Positions 1 to 8,171 are shown, counted from the first letter of the stretch. The stretch: 64,000 nucleotides of DNA from Lachnospiraceae bacterium (GCA_910574885.1 CAJTDD010000022.1:1-64000), one strand, 5' to 3'. The notes: generated from the letters alone by a model not told the origin. Made by a program: numbers and translations.

Positions 1-146
1 TTGTAATAAGCCTATTGCCAATCAAATATTTAGAAGAGGTGTTGGAATTTTAAAAACGGTAATTATAGTAATTTGAGCAACAGAGATATTCATGCGTTTG
101 TCGTGGAATCCGGCAAGTATGCATAGAAAACAACCCTGAATGGTGC

Positions 147-152
147 TATAAT
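147..152 (+). promoter_or_regulatory. Probable -10 box of the MBL-fold nuclease gene
   Basis: A perfect TATAAT lies 22 bases before the chosen start at 175. It overlaps an in-frame upstream ATG at 151, which makes 151 unlikely as a start because transcription would begin after it. No good -35 box is seen. The first 145 bases of the window otherwise hold nothing recognised. Confidence 0.5.
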
Positions 153-174
153 GAAAAGAAAAGGGGTTGGAGAT

Positions 175-1782
175 ATGAGACTTGAGTTTATTGGGGCGGC
201 CCATGAGGTAACTGGAAGTTGTCATTACCTGAATGCATGTGGGAAGAACATTTTAATCGACTGCGGCCTTGAGCAAGGACCTGACTTATATGAGAATCAG
301 GAATTGCCGGTAGCGGCAGGAGAGATTGATTATGTGCTTCTGACCCATGCCCATATCGATCACTCCGGCAAGATTCCGCTTCTGTGCAGGCAGGGATTTG
401 CGGGAGAGATCGTCACAACATTTGCCACGTCAGACCTGTGCAATATTATGCTCCGTGACAGCGCCCATATTCAGGAGTTTGAGGCAGAGTGGAGGAACCG
501 GAAGGGAAGGAGAAGTGGGGAGGAGCTTTTTGAGCCGCTGTATACCATGGAAGATGCCGACGCCGCCATTAAGCTTCTGGCTCCCTGTGATTACGAGCAG
601 CGGATTACCTTGTGCGAAGGAATAGACGTACAGTTCCACGACATGGGGCATCTGCTTGGGTCTGCCAGTATCGAGGTATGGGTCACGGAGGATGGGGTTA
701 CGAAGAAGATTGTTTTCTCCGGCGATGTGGGAAATGCGAACCAGCCGATTATTAAAGAACCGCAGAAGGTGAAAGAGGCGGATTATATCGTGATTGAATC
801 TACCTATGGCGACAGGACTCATGGGGATGTGATTCCGGATTATATCGGCGAGTTTACGAGAATTTTGCGGGAAACGTTTGCCAAAGGAGGAAATGTGGTG
901 ATCCCGTCCTTTGCGGTAGGGCGTACCCAGGAGCTTCTGTATTTTATCCGTGAGATTAAGGAGAAGGATCTTTTGCCGGAGTTTCGGGGATTTGAGGTCT
1001 ATGTGGATAGTCCGCTGGCGATTGGAGCGACGAACGTATTTAACAAGAACGTTAAATCTTGTTTTGATGAAGAAGCAATGGCGTTGGTGGAGAAGGGGAT
1101 TAATCCGCTGCTGTTCCCGGGGCTCAAAACGACGATTACCAGCGACGAGTCACGGATGATTAATTTCGATGAGAAACCGAAAGTAATCCTGTCGGCGTCC
1201 GGTATGTGCGAGGCGGGACGTATCAGGCACCATCTGAAACATAATCTGTGGCGTTCCGAGTGTACCATCTGTTTCGTGGGGTATCAGGCTGTGGGGACTC
1301 TGGGGCGCAAGCTGATTGAGGGCGCCGAGAGTGTGAAGCTGTTCGGGGAAAATATCACCGTGAATGCGAAGATTGAGGTTCTGAGAGGAATCAGCGGACA
1401 TGCGGACATGAACGGGCTGTTGGATTGGCTTAACGGGTTCGAGAAGAAACCGGAACGTGTGGTTGTAGTCCATGGCGAGGATCAGGTGACGGATCATTTT
1501 GCCCGGCTTGTGGAAGAGACGCTAGGGTGTCCGGCGTTTGCACCGTATTCGGGCGGCACGATTGACCTGATGACCAATGAGATTGTGACGGAAGGGGTGA
1601 AGGCTCCTAAGAAGGCGGCGGAGAAACCGGCGAGATCCCGGGCGGCACAGGCGTTCCAGCGGGTGGTCGCGGCGGCAAAGCGGCTGCTTGAGGTGGTGTA
1701 TCGGAATGAAGGACTGGCGAATAAGGAGCTGGCGAAGTTTGAGACACAGATTCAGAATCTTGCGGATAAGTGGGATCGGTAG
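175..1782 (+). CDS. MBL-fold beta-CASP RNA-processing exonuclease
   Basis: Metallo-beta-lactamase fold protein of the beta-CASP/RMMBL type (535 aa), a family of zinc-dependent cytoplasmic RNases related to CPSF-73 and YsgA-like proteins. The zinc motif HAHIDH is at residues 58-63, followed by SGDVG around 180, the beta-CASP segment with SFAVGRTQE around 245, SASGMCEAGR near 340 and the C-terminal RMMBL motif GISGHAD near 405. The last ~60 residues are a lysine/arginine/alanine-rich extension that could bind RNA. The start at 175 is preferred because GGGGTTGGAG lies just upstream and the ATG at 151 sits in the -10 box. RNA as the substrate is inferred from the family. Confidence 0.88.
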   Translation: MRLEFIGAAHEVTGSCHYLNACGKNILIDCGLEQGPDLYENQELPVAAGEIDYVLLTHAHIDHSGKIPLLCRQGFAGEIVTTFATSDLCNIMLRDSAHIQEFEAEWRNRKGRRSGEELFEPLYTMEDADAAIKLLAPCDYEQRITLCEGIDVQFHDMGHLLGSASIEVWVTEDGVTKKIVFSGDVGNANQPIIKEPQKVKEADYIVIESTYGDRTHGDVIPDYIGEFTRILRETFAKGGNVVIPSFAVGRTQELLYFIREIKEKDLLPEFRGFEVYVDSPLAIGATNVFNKNVKSCFDEEAMALVEKGINPLLFPGLKTTITSDESRMINFDEKPKVILSASGMCEAGRIRHHLKHNLWRSECTICFVGYQAVGTLGRKLIEGAESVKLFGENITVNAKIEVLRGISGHADMNGLLDWLNGFEKKPERVVVVHGEDQVTDHFARLVEETLGCPAFAPYSGGTIDLMTNEIVTEGVKAPKKAAEKPARSRAAQAFQRVVAAAKRLLEVVYRNEGLANKELAKFETQIQNLADKWDR

Positions 1783-1790
1783 AAAGATAT

Positions 1791-1820
1791 TTGACAATCT
1801 CCATAATAGTATGATAGCAT
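1791..1820 (+). promoter_or_regulatory. Sigma-A type promoter upstream of the 2-epimerase gene
   Basis: TTGACA at 1791-1796 and TAGCAT at 1815-1820 are separated by 18 bases, about 80 bases before the chosen start. Confidence 0.5.
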
Positions 1821-1898
1821 GAAAAAAATGCCGAAGTGTGTGGACGGTGAGTTGTTGTGACACAGAATTCGGCAGAAGAAAGGAAAGAGACAGAGCAT

Positions 1899-3083
1899 AT
1901 GGAGATTAAAACGGACTATACGGATATACATTTTCAAGAGAACGGCAAACTAAAACTTCTCATCATCGTAGGGACACGCCCGGAGATTATCAGGCTTGGG
2001 GCGGTAATTCATAAATGCCGGAAATATTTTGACTGCATTCTTGCGCATACCGGGCAGAATTATGACTACAACTTAAACGGCGTGTTTTTCCACGACTTGA
2101 AGCTTGACGCCCCTGATGTATACATGGACGCGGTCGGGGACGACTTAGGGGCGACGGTGGGCAACATTATCAATTGTTCCTATAAGCTGATGAACACCAT
2201 CCACCCGGACGCGCTTCTGATTCTGGGCGATACCAACAGCTGCCTTTCGGCGATTGCGGCAAAGCGGCTTCATATCCCCATATTCCACATGGAGGCGGGG
2301 AACCGGTGTAAGGACGAGTGCCTTCCGGAGGAGACAAACCGCCGTATTGTAGATATTATTTCGGACGTCAATCTTGCATATTCCGAGCATGCCAGAAAAT
2401 ATCTGCATGAATGCGGCCTGCCCAAGGAGCGTGTGTATGTGACCGGGTCGCCAATGGCAGAGGTGCTTCGCCAGAATCTGCCAGACATTGAGAAATCGGA
2501 GATTTTGGATAAACTGGGATTAGAACCCAAGAAGTATATCCTGCTCTCTGCCCACCGGGAAGAGAATATTGACACGGAGAAGAACTTTATTTCCCTGTTT
2601 ACCGCGGTCAACCAGATGGCAGAGCGATACGATATGCCGATTCTGTATTCCTGCCATCCGAGAAGCAGAAAAAGGCTGGAAGAGACGGGATTTGAACTGG
2701 ATTCGCGGGTGGTGCGCCATGAGCCGTTAGGCTTCCACGACTATAACCATTTACAGATGAATGCGTTTGCCGTGGTTTCGGATTCAGGGACATTGCCGGA
2801 GGAGAGCAGCTTTTTCACAAGTATCGGAAAGCCCTTTCCTGCAGTCTGCATCCGAACCAGTACGGAGCGCCCCGAGGCGTTAGATAAAGCTTGTTTTGTG
2901 CTGGCGGGCATTGATGAGAAGTCGCTTCTGCAGGCGGTGGACATTGCGGTACAGATGAACCTTGACGGAGATTATGGGATTCCGGTACCAGATTATGTGG
3001 AGGAGAATGTCAGTACCAAGGTGGTCAAGCTGATTCAAAGTTATACCGGGGTTGTGGATAAGATGGTTTGGAGGAAGTATTAG
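1899..3083 (+). CDS. Non-hydrolysing UDP-sugar 2-epimerase (WecB/FnlC-like)
   Basis: UDP-GlcNAc 2-epimerase superfamily enzyme (394 aa) with a GT-B fold that inverts C2 of a UDP-HexNAc. Visible motifs are GTRPEIIRLG near residue 25, GDTNS near 105, MEAGNR near 125, PEETNRR near 135 and SDSGTLPEES near 290. The EAGNR and SDSG-x2-EES variants are closer to the UDP-N-acetyl-6-deoxy-talosamine epimerases (FnlC/CapG/WbjD) than to plain WecB (EAGLR, SGGxxEE), so the substrate may be a 6-deoxy sugar; this is an inference. ATG 1899 has AAAGGAAAGAG upstream; a GTG at 1857 in the same frame is a weaker start. There is no polysaccharide cluster around it; it stands alone between a nuclease and a convergent accessory gene. 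Confidence 0.88.
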   Translation: MEIKTDYTDIHFQENGKLKLLIIVGTRPEIIRLGAVIHKCRKYFDCILAHTGQNYDYNLNGVFFHDLKLDAPDVYMDAVGDDLGATVGNIINCSYKLMNTIHPDALLILGDTNSCLSAIAAKRLHIPIFHMEAGNRCKDECLPEETNRRIVDIISDVNLAYSEHARKYLHECGLPKERVYVTGSPMAEVLRQNLPDIEKSEILDKLGLEPKKYILLSAHREENIDTEKNFISLFTAVNQMAERYDMPILYSCHPRSRKRLEETGFELDSRVVRHEPLGFHDYNHLQMNAFAVVSDSGTLPEESSFFTSIGKPFPAVCIRTSTERPEALDKACFVLAGIDEKSLLQAVDIAVQMNLDGDYGIPVPDYVEENVSTKVVKLIQSYTGVVDKMVWRKY

Positions 3084-3090
3084 AAACAAT

Positions 3091-3146
3091 AGTGCAGGAA
3101 GCAGTCGGGAAATGCGATATCTCATTTCCCGACTGCTTCCTGCACT
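3091..3146. terminator. Perfect 24-bp-arm palindrome, probable bidirectional terminator
   Basis: The arms 3091-3114 and 3123-3146 are exact reverse complements with an 8-base loop at 3115-3122. It lies between two convergent genes, the epimerase ending at 3083 and the AAA/nuclease gene ending at 3122. The right arm also encodes the last codons of the nuclease protein and its stop codon starts in the loop. T-tracts on both sides are weak. Confidence 0.75.
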
Positions 3147-4861
3147 TTGTTTGCGGGGCTGCTATAACCGATGAAAACCTTTTTCCCTTCAAAAGCAAAC
3201 CCATAGTGATGAATCTGTTCCCTGGAAAATCCCTTGGCAGACAACTCGATGTCGTATCCTTTTTCTTCAATCTGCGCCAGAGCATTTTTGGCAGTTTGTT
3301 CCAAAGTAATTTCAGAATCCGGAGCTTTCACTTTGAACTCAAACACATACGCATTTTTCCCCCTGTCAGTTGGTTCCATAATGACGTCGTACCTTCCAAG
3401 ACCGCTTTCTCGGTTTGAGCTAATCACATACTCAAGTTTGGCGTCTGCAATCAATCCTAAAACAAAACCATGGTAAAATCTTTCCGGCTCTGTCTGTTCA
3501 GAGGGATGGTTGCCGCTATCAAAGAAACTGAATGTATTTAACGCCATCTTATTCATGTAGTGGTTCATATATCCCACGTTATTTTCAAGAAGCGCTTTGA
3601 TGAAATCATTATAGCGGGCGGATGATTTCTTAAACCACCCTTGAATCATCCTTCGGAACTCTTTCATTACCTCAAGATTGGTCAATGATAACTGATAAAC
3701 TCCTTCTTCGGATAGTCCGTCTGCTTTTAGATAGCCTGACGCAAGGAGCAGGCTCCAGATTGCTTCGCTGCTTTCTCCTAGCTGGTCGAATATGATTTCT
3801 TCGTCAATCTCCGTCTCAATGCTTTTACCTTCGAGCAGATCTTCCATTGCAATCTTAATGTCGGAAGCGCTTTCCTGGATAAATTTGCTGACCAAATGAT
3901 TGGAGCTGGTATTCGCCCAGTAAGTTCCAAATTTCTTCGTATCCAGATATTTCGTGATAGACCATGGGTTGTAGATGTCTTTTCTGTTACCAAAGCAAAA
4001 TCCGTCATACCAGAGCCGTACTTTATCAAGCGTACTGTCAAGCTCATATTGTTGAAGAGATGTCTGTACTTCTTCCTCAGTAAAACCAAACGCCGTACAA
4101 TATTTCTCAGATGTTGTAGTAATAACCTCAAGGTTATTCAGGTCGGAGAAAATAGATTCTTTGCTTACTCGGGTAATCCCGGTCATGATTGCCCGATTTA
4201 AAGATATATTTGACTTAAAGGTCAGATTAAACATACTGCGGATCAGCGTTGACAGTTCGTTCCAGTATCCGGACATATAAGCTTCCAGCAGGGGAGTGTC
4301 ATATTCATCAAGAAAGATCAGGACTTTTTTCTTGTGATAGCGTTCCAGATACATAGAGAGCGTATATAATGATGACGCCAGCATAGTATCAGAAATTTTT
4401 TCCCTGGGAGAGGGCTGTATGGAATAATTCTGGAAGGCATCATAGTTAGCGCTTTCTTCTCTGCTCAACGCATCGCTGCATTTCAGATAGGAATGGGCGT
4501 CATAAGCATTTGCCACGGCTTTAATGATGCCGTCTCTTGCATTGGAGAAAAGATCCGCCTTCACCCCGGCAAAACTCAAAAAAATTACCGGATATGTTCC
4601 CTGAATCCTGCGGTATTCCTCGGATTCCCAAATAGTAAGCTCTTTAAATAAATCACTTCTGCCCTTATATTTTTCAGAGAAAAAACATTCCATCATACTC
4701 ATGTTCAAGGTTTTCCCAAAACGGCGGGGACGGGTTATGAGGGTAACTTCATCACGTTCCTCCCACCATTCCCGGATAAAATCTGTTTTATCTACATAGA
4801 AGGATTGGGTCGTCCTTATTTTTTCAAAACTCTGATTCCCAATGGAAATAGCGGCTTTCAT
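3122..4861 (-). CDS. AAA-ATPase-like / PD-(D/E)XK nuclease superfamily protein
   Basis: 579-aa member of the family combining an N-terminal AAA-ATPase-like domain (PF09820 type) with a C-terminal PD-(D/E)XK domain (PF08011 type). The Walker A-like element RPRRFGKTLN is near residues 44-53, the Walker B candidate is LIFLDEYDTPLL near 180-192, and the nuclease-like core has GRYDVIMEP followed by YVFEFKV near 485-510. The family is common and often multicopy in gut Firmicutes and Bacteroidetes; its cellular role is not established. It is an isolated gene between wecB-like and sigG, with a base composition that looks more AT-rich than its neighbours, suggesting acquisition. The start follows AAAGGAG on the minus strand with a rather long spacer. 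Confidence 0.85.
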   Translation of the reverse strand: MKAAISIGNQSFEKIRTTQSFYVDKTDFIREWWEERDEVTLITRPRRFGKTLNMSMMECFFSEKYKGRSDLFKELTIWESEEYRRIQGTYPVIFLSFAGVKADLFSNARDGIIKAVANAYDAHSYLKCSDALSREESANYDAFQNYSIQPSPREKISDTMLASSLYTLSMYLERYHKKKVLIFLDEYDTPLLEAYMSGYWNELSTLIRSMFNLTFKSNISLNRAIMTGITRVSKESIFSDLNNLEVITTTSEKYCTAFGFTEEEVQTSLQQYELDSTLDKVRLWYDGFCFGNRKDIYNPWSITKYLDTKKFGTYWANTSSNHLVSKFIQESASDIKIAMEDLLEGKSIETEIDEEIIFDQLGESSEAIWSLLLASGYLKADGLSEEGVYQLSLTNLEVMKEFRRMIQGWFKKSSARYNDFIKALLENNVGYMNHYMNKMALNTFSFFDSGNHPSEQTEPERFYHGFVLGLIADAKLEYVISSNRESGLGRYDVIMEPTDRGKNAYVFEFKVKAPDSEITLEQTAKNALAQIEEKGYDIELSAKGFSREQIHHYGFAFEGKKVFIGYSSPANKVQEAVGK

Positions 4862-4906
4862 AAGCTCTGTCGGCTCCTTTCAGATGGCGTACGTTTTTAT
4901 ATCCAG

Positions 4907-4935
4907 ATTTTATCACACTGTCTTTTGCATATCAA
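4907..4935 (-). promoter_or_regulatory. Promoter of the AAA/nuclease gene
   Basis: On the minus strand TTGATA (4935-4930) and TAAAAT (4912-4907) are spaced by exactly 17 bases, about 45 bases before the start codon. Confidence 0.5.
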
Positions 4936-5064
4936 GGGAACTGTCTCTGTCAAGGACCAAAACTTTTTTTATTTTCCTGTTTCAGGAATACGACGCCCTT
5001 CAAGTGAGAATCATTTTACTATACAAAGATTCAAATTTATTTATCTGGTAGGAGGGCTCTTTTT

Positions 5065-5841
5065 ATGGCACAGGGAAAAGTTGAAATATGCGGGGTAAAT
5101 ACGGCGAAGCTCCCGATCCTGAAAGAAGAGGAGAAGGAGGCTTTGATTGCCCGGATTAAGGCGGGGGACGCCGAGGCGAAAGAGGAATACATTAAGGGCA
5201 ATCTCCGGCTTGTATTGAGTGTAATCAAGCGTTTCGGGGCAAGCAACGAGAATCCAGACGACTTGTTCCAGATTGGGTGTATCGGGCTGATTAAGGCAAT
5301 CAATAATTTCAATACGGAGCTTGACGTGAAATTTTCAACTTACGCAGTACCTATGATTATCGGCGAGATCCGGCGGTACATGCGGGACAATAATTCCATC
5401 CGTGTCAGCCGTTCGCTGCGGGATACGGCATATAAAGCGATTTATGCGAAGGAAAATTATGTGAAACGGAATCTGAAAGAACCGACTGTTCAGGAGATTG
5501 CAGAGGAGATAGGGATTTCCAAGGAGGATATTGTGTTTGCGCTGGACGCCATCCAGGCGCCTATGAGCCTGCAGGAGCCGGTTTACAATGACGGCGGCGA
5601 TGCCCTTTATGTGATGGATCAGATCAGCGATACCAAGAACAAAGAAGAAAAATGGGTAGAGGATCTGTCCTTGGAGGCTGCCATGGAGCATCTGGGGGAG
5701 CGGGAACGGTATATTATTAAGCTCCGGTTTTTTGAAGGAAAAACCCAGATGGAAGTAGCGGAGCAGATTCAGATTTCTCAGGCCCAGGTCAGCAGGCTTG
5801 AGAAAAATGCGCTCCGGGTGATGCGGCAGTATCTTTCATAA
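5065..5841 (+). CDS. sigG: RNA polymerase sporulation sigma factor SigG
   Basis: 258-aa sigma-70 family factor of the forespore sigma-G type. It begins with the characteristic VEICGVNTAKLP segment (residues 6-17), then region 2 (NLRLVLSVIKRF, DDLFQIGCIGLIKAI, FSTYAVPMIIGEIRRYMRDN), region 3 (SRSLRDTAYKA) and region 4 with the helix-turn-helix KTQMEVAEQIQISQAQVSRLEKNAL near the C-terminus. Sigma-G directs late forespore transcription, including germination receptor, SASP and spoVA genes. In Bacillus and many clostridia sigG follows spoIIGA-sigE; here neither is present and the left neighbour is an accessory AAA/nuclease gene. RBS TAGGAGGGC precedes the ATG. Confidence 0.95.
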   Translation: MAQGKVEICGVNTAKLPILKEEEKEALIARIKAGDAEAKEEYIKGNLRLVLSVIKRFGASNENPDDLFQIGCIGLIKAINNFNTELDVKFSTYAVPMIIGEIRRYMRDNNSIRVSRSLRDTAYKAIYAKENYVKRNLKEPTVQEIAEEIGISKEDIVFALDAIQAPMSLQEPVYNDGGDALYVMDQISDTKNKEEKWVEDLSLEAAMEHLGERERYIIKLRFFEGKTQMEVAEQIQISQAQVSRLEKNALRVMRQYLS

Positions 5842-5844
5842 TGC

Positions 5845-5881
5845 GTAGGGAACCTGCTCTGAAAAAAGGGGGGTTCCCTAC
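5845..5881 (+). terminator. Terminator after sigG
   Basis: GTAGGGAACC (5845-5854) pairs with GGTTCCCTAC (5872-5881). It is followed by a short T-rich stretch that overlaps the next promoter. Confidence 0.6.
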
Positions 5882-5910
5882 TTGCATTTTCAGTATGTCT
5901 ATACTATGAT
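5882..5910 (+). promoter_or_regulatory. Promoter of the HAD phosphatase gene
   Basis: TTGCAT (5882-5887) and TATGAT (5905-5910) with a 17-base spacer, 24 bases before the start codon. Confidence 0.55.
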
Positions 5911-5934
5911 TAGAGCATGGAGGGTATTTACATT

Positions 5935-6588
5935 ATGAAAGCATGCATATTTGATTTAGACGGAACATTGACTGACACACTGGAATCCCTGACATATTCG
6001 GTAGCCGAGACGTTAAAGGAGATGGGGATGCCGCCCATCACATCGGATGAATGCCGCCGATTTGTTGGAAATGGAGCCAGGGTTTTGATTGAGAAGTCCC
6101 TCAAGGCAGCAGGCGGTGAAACGGCGGCCGGAAGGCTTGACGAGGGGATGGAGATCTATGGACGCATATTTGACGCCAACTGTACATATCATGTAACACC
6201 CTACGAGGGCATCCGGGAGATGCTGTCAGAACTGAAAAGCCAGGGAATCCGGCTTGGAGTCTTGTCCAATAAACCTCACAGGCAGACGGTGAAAGTTGTA
6301 CGGGAGATTTTCGGGGAGGGCGTGTTTGACTGTGTGCAGGGACAGCAGGAGCAAATCGCGAGAAAGCCAGATCCAGAAGGGGTGTACCGTTTAATGGAGG
6401 CGTTAAATACAACGAAAGAGGAGTGCCTGTATGTGGGCGATTCCGAAGTAGATATTCGGACAGGAAAGAATGCGGGAGTCAGGACGGTTGGCGTGGCATG
6501 GGGATTCAGAGACAGAGAGGCTCTATCGGCTGCCGGGGCGGAGACGATTATAGACGAGCCTGGAGAACTGACGGGTATCCGGATATAG
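5935..6588 (+). CDS. HAD-family hydrolase, phosphoglycolate phosphatase-like
   Basis: 217-aa haloacid dehalogenase superfamily phosphatase of the Gph/PGP subgroup. Motif I is DLDGTLTDT at residues 7-15 (nucleophile Asp7), motif II VLSNKPH near 110, the motif III lysine is in ARKPDP near 142 and motif IV is YVGDSEVDIRTGKNAG near 165. The helical cap between motif I and II fits a small sugar phosphate or phosphoglycolate substrate, but the substrate cannot be read from sequence. ATG 5935 is chosen because GGAGGG lies 10 bases upstream; an in-frame ATG at 5917 lacks an RBS. Confidence 0.88.
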   Translation: MKACIFDLDGTLTDTLESLTYSVAETLKEMGMPPITSDECRRFVGNGARVLIEKSLKAAGGETAAGRLDEGMEIYGRIFDANCTYHVTPYEGIREMLSELKSQGIRLGVLSNKPHRQTVKVVREIFGEGVFDCVQGQQEQIARKPDPEGVYRLMEALNTTKEECLYVGDSEVDIRTGKNAGVRTVGVAWGFRDREALSAAGAETIIDEPGELTGIRI

Positions 6589-6674
6589 CGGGAAGAATAC
6601 CTGGAAAGCGAAGGGATCCGGCGCACCCAGGAGCAAATTCAGATAGAGAGTGGGAATAAGGAGGAAGAGGTAAG

Positions 6675-6938
6675 ATGTATGAGTATGATGAAGAGTGCCT
6701 GAAGACATTTCTGAAAAAGCAGGGACAGCTATTTGACGAGCCGGTAGCAGAGACATTGGAGGAAGCGGAGGCTTTCCTTGAGGACTGTATGGCGGCGGTC
6801 GTGGACAGTATTAAGGAAGTAAAGGAATTTCTGGAAGAAGGGGGCGCAGACGTGGAGGGAATGTCCGCCGAGGAGCTGGAGGAAGCGTCGGAAGTCTTCG
6901 CGCTTCCCGGCGGAAGATATCTAATTGTGGAGGGATAG
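6675..6938 (+). CDS. Small acidic protein of unknown function
   Basis: 87-aa protein, strongly acidic (many Glu/Asp, few basic residues), predicted mostly helical from the EEAEAFLEDCMAAVVDSIKEVKEFLEE type pattern, ending in a short beta-like GGRYLIVEG. There is no signal peptide or membrane segment. RBS GGAGGAAGAGG precedes the ATG. It follows the HAD gene by 86 bases on the same strand and ends at a shared bidirectional terminator, so it is probably co-transcribed with the phosphatase. The codon pattern and RBS support a real gene; I do not recognise a family or a function. Confidence 0.7.
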   Translation: MYEYDEECLKTFLKKQGQLFDEPVAETLEEAEAFLEDCMAAVVDSIKEVKEFLEEGGADVEGMSAEELEEASEVFALPGGRYLIVEG

Positions 6939-6950
6939 AAGCCCCGTACA

Positions 6951-6983
6951 AAAAGCCGTAACTACTTGGTAGTTTCGGCTTTT
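6951..6983. terminator. Bidirectional terminator
   Basis: AAAAGCCGTAACTAC pairs with GTAGTTTCGGCTTTT with one mismatch and a TTG loop, with T-runs on both strands. It serves the small acidic protein gene and the convergent membrane protein gene whose stop codon lies inside it. Confidence 0.8.
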
Positions 6984-7396
6984 TTCAGCGCTTCTTCGAT
7001 TGCATTGATAATGACCTGGGAGGTATAAGGGTTCTCCTCGGAATACTGGATATTTTCTAATGACTGATGGTCATACACCTGCTCCGCAATATCTTCAATC
7101 GCCGGCTGGATTAACGGAAACATGGTCGCCACCGTCTCATCCAGGTTGGAAAAACGGATGGAATTGATGTGGGACTCATCCACCGTTACCTCCACCTCCA
7201 GAGCAGTATTATTCAAGGTGACGGTAGAGGTGTAGACCCCCGGCATGTATTTTTCTTCGATGCTGCCCGCTTCTTTATTCTTAGGAAGGAACATGAACAG
7301 CAGCAGTATGATTAGCAGGATTGCCAAGGTCGCGAATACCGCTGTGTAGATAATCTCCTTCATATGCAATACGACTATTTTTGTTCTGGAACTCAT
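6962..7396 (-). CDS. Membrane-anchored protein resembling FMN-binding domains
   Basis: 144-aa protein with one N-terminal membrane segment (about residues 13-34, IIYTAVFATLAILLIILLLF) and an extracytoplasmic domain. The layout PGVYTSTVTL...VEVTVDESHINSIRF...ENPYTSQVIINAIEEALKKA resembles the RnfG/NqrC-type FMN-binding domain (GxY, then V-D-x-x-I, then SGATxTS near a C-terminal helix). The flavinylation motif SGAT is replaced by ENPYT, so covalent FMN attachment is doubtful. It is divergent from pth and convergent with the small acidic gene. GGAGG lies 7 bases upstream of the start. The family assignment is a pattern match by eye. Confidence 0.55.
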   Translation of the reverse strand: MSSRTKIVVLHMKEIIYTAVFATLAILLIILLLFMFLPKNKEAGSIEEKYMPGVYTSTVTLNNTALEVEVTVDESHINSIRFSNLDETVATMFPLIQPAIEDIAEQVYDHQSLENIQYSEENPYTSQVIINAIEEALKKAETTK

Positions 7397-7477
7397 AAAT
7401 TGCCTCCTGTATTGGGTATGATATTTGGTTTTCTATAATGTATGAGAAAAACAGGAAAATTATTCATTTCTTTTTGC

Positions 7478-7506
7478 GTGACAAATGAACCTGCTTCTTG
7501 TATAAT
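7478..7506 (+). promoter_or_regulatory. Promoter of pth
   Basis: GTGACA (7478-7483) and a perfect TATAAT (7501-7506) are separated by 17 bases. The promoter lies inside the longest possible reading frame of pth, which rules out the ATG at 7442 and supports the start at 7529. Confidence 0.7.
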
Positions 7507-7528
7507 AGGAAACCGAGGTGAAGAAAAG

Positions 7529-8119
7529 ATGTTTATCATTGCAGGGCTTGGGAATCCTACATTACAGTATGAAGGAACCAGGCATAATGTAGGTTTTGAG
7601 GTCATAGATGCCCTTGCGGGCAAATATAATATTTCTGTAGACGGTAGAAAGAACCGGGCATATGTGGGAAAAGGGCTGATCTGCGGCAGGAAGGTGATCC
7701 TGGCAAAACCACAGACATATATGAATCTCAGCGGAGAGAGCATCAGGGGGCTTACGGATTATTACAAGGTGGAGCCGGAGGATGAACTGTTGGTCATCTA
7801 TGACGACGTGAGCCTGGATGTGGGACAACTGCGCATCCGCAAGAAGGGGAGCGCAGGCGGGCATAATGGGATTAAGAATATTATCTCGAATCTTGGGACG
7901 GAGGTGTTTCCGAGAATCAAAGTAGGAGTGGGTGAGAAGCCTAAGAACTATGATTTGGCGGATTATGTGCTCGGGCATTTTTCCAAAGCCGAGCGGGAGT
8001 TGATGGAAGAAGGATACAAACAGGCAGTCTGTGCCATCGAGACGATTCTTGAGGAAGGGACGGATGCCGCAATGAATCTATATAACAGGAAGGTAAGGCC
8101 AGCCGCCAAAGAAGTATGA
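7529..8119 (+). CDS. pth: Peptidyl-tRNA hydrolase
   Basis: 196-aa cytoplasmic enzyme that cleaves the ester bond of peptidyl-tRNAs released prematurely from ribosomes. Diagnostic motifs are GLGNP (residues 6-10), the TRHNVGF segment with the catalytic His near 19, KPQTYMNLSGES near 60 and the tRNA-binding GSAGGHNGIKNI near 107. The length matches the bacterial family. It is followed after about 50 bases by mfd on the same strand, the common pth-mfd arrangement of Firmicutes. GAGGTG precedes ATG 7529. Confidence 0.95.
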   Translation: MFIIAGLGNPTLQYEGTRHNVGFEVIDALAGKYNISVDGRKNRAYVGKGLICGRKVILAKPQTYMNLSGESIRGLTDYYKVEPEDELLVIYDDVSLDVGQLRIRKKGSAGGHNGIKNIISNLGTEVFPRIKVGVGEKPKNYDLADYVLGHFSKAERELMEEGYKQAVCAIETILEEGTDAAMNLYNRKVRPAAKEV

Positions 8120-8171
8120 CAGGATGGGAGGGCTAGGCAAAACCAGCCTTAGAACAGGAGGAGGCATCAGG

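Noticed and set aside
4980-5030. Sigma-F/sigma-G type promoter before sigG
   Set aside because: GAATA and CATTTTA can be found but the spacing (21 bases) does not fit; not reported as a feature.
7442-7528. Longer N-terminus for pth
   Set aside because: It contains the gene's own promoter (GTGACA-17-TATAAT).
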